NCBI GenBank assembly: GCA_905233625.1
Contig: CAJOFJ010000019.1
Span: forward strand, 1-64,000
Length of the DNA stretch: 64,000 nucleotides
Origin: an uncultured Bacteroidales bacterium
GTDB lineage: Bacteria; Bacteroidota; Bacteroidia; Bacteroidales; WCHB1-69
Direction: 5' to 3'
Below are positions 58,627-64,000 of this stretch, in pieces. Under the pieces are notes generated by a model. The model was not told the DNA's origin. It saw nothing but the letters and a program-made list of their open reading frames with translations, and did not search any database. Every line of letters starts with the position of its first letter. The stretch's first letter is position 1. Both the position numbers and the translations under genes were made by a program.

Positions 58627-61600
58627 TTATTTTTTTACAAAACTAATCGTTTTTGTTTCGTTTTTAGAAACGACTCGTACGAAGTACATACCTGCGGCAA
58701 GATTGGACACGTCTATTCGCATTGAATGGCTGTTGGCTTCCAAAGTTTGCAGCAATCTGCCACAAACGTCGTAAACTTGCACTTGTTTGATGTTATCGGT
58801 GTTTTCTGTACGCACCTCAATGTGGTTGTTTGCCGGGTTGGGAAATAAACTCACATTCCATGAATCTTTTGCTGAAAAACTCTTGTTTTGCAAAACATAC
58901 CAAGGAATGGTCTTGAAAACCAACTGACCACATGCATCTTGCACACTCAAATACAAATACATGTTTTCTCTAAGATTGACATTGCATACGTAATAATCCA
59001 TGGACTCACAATTAGGATTGGAAGGAGAAGTGCCATTGGGAAGGCTATAAAACCAGCAGATTTGGTATGGAGTTTGCCCTCCTGAAATATTGGCGACAAG
59101 CTCTCTCTTGCAATGCCCCAAATCTGGGAATAGTGGAATGGGGCTACAACCTGAACCAATTCCAACAATACAGACTTGCAATTCTTCGATTGTTGACAAA
59201 ACGGTGTCTTCCAATTGTAATTGACAACCAACACTATCAGTGAGTGTAAGGTAATAGGTTCCTGTTTCGAGGTTGTTAATATGGGGAGTGTCGGATGGAG
59301 TAATTCCATTGCCTGACCATTGGTAGGTATAGGGCGGATAATTGCCTGTAACCTGCGCCATAATGGAACCATCTGCCCCATTGGGACATGTGGTGGGTGT
59401 TGTTGCCAAATTAGCCTGCAAGGCTGAGTTGTCTATTTGAATGGTATCAGAGAGTGTGCATGCCCCATCAGTGATGGAGAGCGTATAGGTTCCAGCATTC
59501 TGTATGATGATAGATTGGGTAGTTTCTCCCGTTGACCATAGATGGGGTTCGGTGGGATAATTAGACTGTAAGGTGAGTGAGGAGGTGCCTGGTTGTTGGC
59601 CACCGTAATTTTGGGCTGACGCACGCCTATAGGATAGAGACCGCTATTGCTTGGCCAGTTTATGTTCCTACTCGCTTCTATATTGGCCAACACCCCTTTC
59701 ACCGCCCAACTGCTGGTGTCGGGAACGATAATGGGACTATTTATACTTATTCCATAATACATAAGTTCTTCTTTATTGCAAACGTGACCTAATAAAAGGA
59801 TATGCCCAATCTCATGTAAAAATGCGTGGTAAAAACTTATGCTATCTCCAACAGATTCCGACAAAGCATAACTCCATGGTTTAGGAGGTTGTCTTTTAAT
59901 TCGAATATTAGAATTTGTATCCCTATAGTCAATGGGGCTATTGTTTATTTGGACAACATTAGTTCTTAACCGGGTAGCCATAGCCCCTCTGTCATTTGGA
60001 TTTGATGTAAAAAAAATAATATTTTTCCCTATCACATTGACTGAATCCTCAAAGACTAAATCTCCAATATCATTCCGTTCCAATTGCAATGTCAATCCTG
60101 TTAATCTTGACCACAATTTTAATGCTGTATCTATCACTGAAATTTGAATAGGATTCTGTTCAAACTCACGATGTAAAGTGAATTGATAATCATAGTCACA
60201 ATTTTGACGCACTAAATATACACGACGAATAATACTGCCGTTTTTTTTAGTATTCGTAATTGAATAAGAAACAAAAACAGAGTCTATGTCTGCCCTTTCA
60301 TTCGTATCTCCATTAATTGTTTGTATTTTAATATTCCCAGATCCTGCACCACCACTCCAATTATGATTATATCCTTTATAAACCAATGAAGGAACAATCA
60401 CTTGAATTAAAGTGTCGCTCCAATAGAGGTGATATTGGTCATCCAAGCCACGCAGATAGTTTTGTCCGCCATCATCTGCCGCTTTGAAATAGAGTTCTCC
60501 CTTAGTATTACCAAAATTAACACCTCTGATACTTAATGTATCACCTATACCGGCAAATTTTGTTGTGCTATCTTTGCTTAAAATCACAGGAGTATGATTA
60601 TTAGGCAGTCGAATTGTGTCTGATGATAGATGAAAGATATGATCAAAATAGATATGGATATCAGTTGGTGCAGTGGCGGAATCAGAATACATGAGTGAAT
60701 AATCCTTTGTGTTAACAGTCTGAAAATATATTTCGGATTCTGCACTATCCAAATCAACAACAAAGGAAAGATGCAAAAAAGGTTTTGGATTAGTGTCTAA
60801 TTCCACTCTTTGCATATTTGGAACAGGCATAAAAGCACCAAAAACAGAGAGTGTATTTGGTGTCACATTAGTTGATGATATTAACCAATAACTATCACTT
60901 ATGAATTCTGAGCAGAATGAAACATCAAATGATTCGGTATTCGCAATCTCAGTTCCAAATGCTGTTGTGTCGTAAACGACACATATAGAACCTCCATCAA
61001 AAAACACATTCGTTCTGTTTGTATGTACGCACAAATCCACCTCCACACAAACTCTATTAAGACTATGATTATATTGGAGTTGTGGTGCACTGAACGATAT
61101 ATAAAGATCAGTGTTGTTTTTAGAAGGCTTTATTTTTTTTTTGCTTCCCCAGCGTTTTTCAACTTCAGGTGGAAGGGGTTTGTCGGGATAACAGTCCGCT
61201 TTTTGATTTTTTTCATTAGGATATCTTGGTGGACCAACTTTTATCATTGGATATTTCGACTTCTCAGAGTTAGATTGATTATTCTTAATCGTGTCAGCCC
61301 CAATCACAGTCAAATCATATCCTCCCGCTTTACGCATAAATGCATACAAATCTTGTCTGGAATTGAACAAAGTATCGTTCAAACCAGCAAATCTACCTCC
61401 TGATACATATAGCTTAGTCCCTTCATCATAGAAGACATACGGGTATAAATATTGATATTGTTTTAGAGTCGAATATCTTTCATCTTGTGTTGTAGGATAG
61501 GTAGATGTCTTAAAAAACATAACACAATCATTCTGAAAATGATCAAAAACGGATATGTTTTTTGTCCTGGCTATATATGGAAGCACATATAACACGTCCC

Positions 61601-61979
61601 ATTCAATAAAAAGAGAATCTCCTGTATCTTCATCATAGTATTTCTCTTTTACATAAGGATAAGAATCAAATGGATAAGAAAGAGCTTCCTCTACAGAAAG
61701 ACTTTCCTGAATAACATAAACGGTATCCCCAGCTTTGGCATCGCCTTTGAACACACGGTAGGTAATCACGGGGCAAATGCCATAGTAATGTTCCTTGCCA
61801 TCGGCATCTTTCACGGCGTAGGCGTGCAATGGTTTCAGAAATCGACCTTCCACCACCAACTCGGCTTCCTTAAAGAACGACATGTTATCTTTGTCCAAAT
61901 GATAGTCTATCTCTTGCCCTATTGCTATCTGACAAATGGCTAATAATAAAATGCTTAATGTAAAAACGGATTTTTTCAT
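58627..61979 (-). pseudogene. Large secreted metzincin-like T9SS protein split by a frameshift near 59595
   Basis: N-terminal frame 61979->59433 includes FLHEIGHILLLGHVCNKEELMYYG (59784-59816 for HEIGHILLLGH) and PKITVANNQ; the -1 frame continues PGTSSLTLQSNYPTEPHLWSTGETTQSIIIQNAGTYTLSITDGACTLSDTIQIDNSALQANLATTP... to a T9SS C-terminus (VSLFPNPANNHIEVRTEN...MYFVRVVSKNETKTISFVKK). Confidence 0.8.
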
Positions 61980-62029
61980 AATGTTTGTTCTTTTTACAAC
62001 TGCAAAGGTAAGCAAAATTTTTGAAAAAC

Positions 62030-62908
62030 TCACTGCTTTTTGCCTCCCCAACGTTCTTCAATTTCAGGAGGAAGAGGTTTATCGGGATAGCAGTCTGCCT
62101 TTTGATTTTTGTTGTTAGGATAGCTTGGGGGTCCAACTTGAATCATTGGATACTTCGATTTCTCAGATTCGTTTGAATTATTTTTTGTTGTATCAGCCCC
62201 AATCACAGATAAATCATACCCTCCCGCTTTACGCATAAATGCATACAAATCTTGCCTGGAATTGAACAAAGTATCGTTCAAACCAGCAAATTTTCCTTCA
62301 GATACATATAATTTCGTGCCTTCATCATAAAAAATACAAGGATAAAGGTATTGGTATTGCTTTGTTGAGAAATATGTGCTATCTTGTGTTAAAGGATAAG
62401 TGGAAGTCTTAAAAAACATAACACAATCATTCTGAAAATGGTCCAAGACATATATGTCTTTTGAAAAGACTATTTCTGGATGTTCATATTGTACATGAAG
62501 TTCTAGGACAAGAGAATCTCCGGTTCTTTCATCGTAATACTTATCTTTCTTATATGGATAATGATCGAAAGGGAAAAAAAGAGCTTCCCCTATAGATGTA
62601 CTTTCTCGTGTAACATAAATAGTATCCCCAGCCTTGGCATCGCCTTTGAATACACGGTAGGCTATCACAGGACAGATTCCGTAGTAATGTTCCTTGCCAT
62701 CGGCATCTTTCACAGCGTAGGCATGCAAGGGTTTCAGAAAACGACCTTCCACCACTAACTCGGCTTCCTTAAAGAACGACATGTTGTCTTTACTTAAATA
62801 GTATTTAGTACTTTGGTAACAATCCATCTCTTGTGACATTACTATTTGGCAAAAGGCTAATAATACGATGCTTAATGTAAAAAGGGCTTTTTTAATAATG
62901 TTGATCAA
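62030..62908 (-). pseudogene. Truncated tandem paralog of the upstream metzincin-like protein, start codon lost
   Basis: IIKKALFTLSIVLLAFCQIVMSQEMDC...NMSFFKEAELVVEGRFLKPLHAYAVKDADGKEHYYGICPVIAYRVFKGDAKAGDT... ends PPEIEERWGGKKQ*; equivalent Met of the neighbour (AACATTATGAAAAAA) is ATT here (AACATTATTAAAAAA). Confidence 0.75.
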
Positions 62909-62960
62909 CTTCACAACTGCAAAGGTATTGAAAATTTCTGGAATATTCACACATAAAGAA

Positions 62961-63530
62961 TTACTTAATAATTCTGTCGGCATTTTTTGACAGGAAACTT
63001 TCCCAGCCGGAGAAATGTTGTTTGGTGCCAAGCTGCACACGGTTTTGCAGGTGATGGCACACCGCCACGGCCAAGGCATCGGTGGCATCCAGGTATTTGA
63101 TGTCATCGGGAAGAGGATACATCCGCTGCAACATCGCCGACACTTGCTCTTTGGCAGCGTTGCCATTGCCCGTGACCGACTGCTTGATTTTTCGGGGCGA
63201 ATACTCGTTGATTTCCAACTCTTTATGGATGCATGCCGCAATCACCACCCCTTGCGCACGGCCCAATTTTAACATGGATTGCGCGCTCTTGCCCAAAAAA
63301 GGCTCCTCAATGGCCAGAATAGTGGGGTGATACTGATCAATCAAGGCAGTGACAAATTCAAAAATCTGCCGCAATTTGGACGACTGATCAGGCAGTTTCT
63401 TCAGGTTCAGCACATCCAAGGTGATGAGCTCGGACTTGACGGGAGTAGCCTTCAGCAAGGCATAGCCCATAATCTGGGTGCCGGGGTCAATACCTAAAAT
63501 GATGTGTTCGTCCATACTATTTAAATTCAA
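62961..63530 (-). CDS. ruvC: Crossover junction endodeoxyribonuclease RuvC
   Basis: ILGIDPGTQIMGYALL, AIEEPFLGKSAQSMLKLGRAQGV, YSPRKIKQSVTGNGNAAKEQV, DATDALAVAVCH. Confidence 0.97.
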   Translation of the reverse strand: MNLNSMDEHIILGIDPGTQIMGYALLKATPVKSELITLDVLNLKKLPDQSSKLRQIFEFVTALIDQYHPTILAIEEPFLGKSAQSMLKLGRAQGVVIAACIHKELEINEYSPRKIKQSVTGNGNAAKEQVSAMLQRMYPLPDDIKYLDATDALAVAVCHHLQNRVQLGTKQHFSGWESFLSKNADRIIK

Positions 63531-63649
63531 AATTCAGAGTTCAAAGTTCAGAGTTTAATGTTTAATGTTTAGAGTTTAGGGGTTAATGGTAAGGAGAGTT
63601 TGGAAGGACATTTTCAGTTTTCAGTTTTCAACTTTCAGTTTTATATCTC

Positions 63650-63719
63650 CCCTCGAGCACGCAGTGCGAGACTCCCCTTTGGACGAAGTCCACTCCCCTC
63701 GAGCGTAGCGAGACTCCCC
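63650..63719. repeat. Palindrome-rich intergenic repeat (ctcccctcgag...gagactcccc)
   Basis: ctcccctcgagcacgcagtgcgagactcccctttggacgaagtccactcccctcgagcgtagcgagactccccc; similar words at 47645-47720. Confidence 0.75.
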
Positions 63720-64000
63720 CTAATTTCTATCCCTTCGCAATGCCAACACCCTGCTACTATAATCAATCACCGCCTGGTATTTCATCAGGAAATCGCTACC
63801 TATAATGCCATGAATCAACGGTTTATGCATCATTTTATAAGCCTCATTGATATTGCTCATATCCAACAACACGATATCATATTGTTTCAGCAGGAAGCGT
63901 CCCAAACGCAGATTCTGGATAGTGCTGAGTTTGCTCTCGAAATCAGAAGTGCCCACCCCCACATTCAGTCCGTCGTTATCTTCCATGCTCAATTCCGGCA
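63720..64000 (-). CDS. Retropepsin-like aspartyl protease domain protein (C-terminal part; continues off right edge)
   Basis: LRLGRFLLKQYDIVLLDMSNINEAYKMMHKPLIHGIIGSDFLMKYQAVIDYSSRVLALRR. Confidence 0.7.
   Translation of the reverse strand, partial: PELSMEDNDGLNVGVGTSDFESKLSTIQNLRLGRFLLKQYDIVLLDMSNINEAYKMMHKPLIHGIIGSDFLMKYQAVIDYSSRVLALRRDRN

Overview
The window is a Bacteroidales-type chromosome segment. Supporting signs are TAnnTTTG-type -7 promoter boxes, several secreted proteins with type IX secretion (T9SS) C-terminal sorting domains, S46/C1 peptidases, and a B12 riboswitch ahead of a TonB-dependent receptor. About 45 coding regions can be supported. Conserved housekeeping genes include nifJ, secA, smpB, cdaA, lgt, folP, purF-like, lspA, folD, rdgB, rpmF, pepT and ruvC. 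The left third (about 0-2 kb and 5.7-17 kb) is accessory DNA: an IS3-type end, a cluster of hairpins, KilA-N/HNH/ORF6N proteins, a dispersed repeat pair and a 440-bp MITE with a 9-bp target duplication inside a broken gene. The best candidate for a novel system is a tightly coupled four-gene minus-strand operon at 7826-13127. It encodes a small TM/coiled-coil protein, a 760-aa TM protein, a 409-aa orphan and a 488-aa protein with a HEPN-like RNSTFH motif, and it sits next to a tRNA-like cloverleaf RNA element. Further observations are disrupted genes (bcp, hicA, a DUF4143-like ATPase, a T9SS metzincin-like protein and its truncated paralog), a PurF homolog lacking the N-terminal Cys nucleophile, and recurrent intergenic micro-repeat families. 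All family assignments come from reading the sequence; no database search was run.
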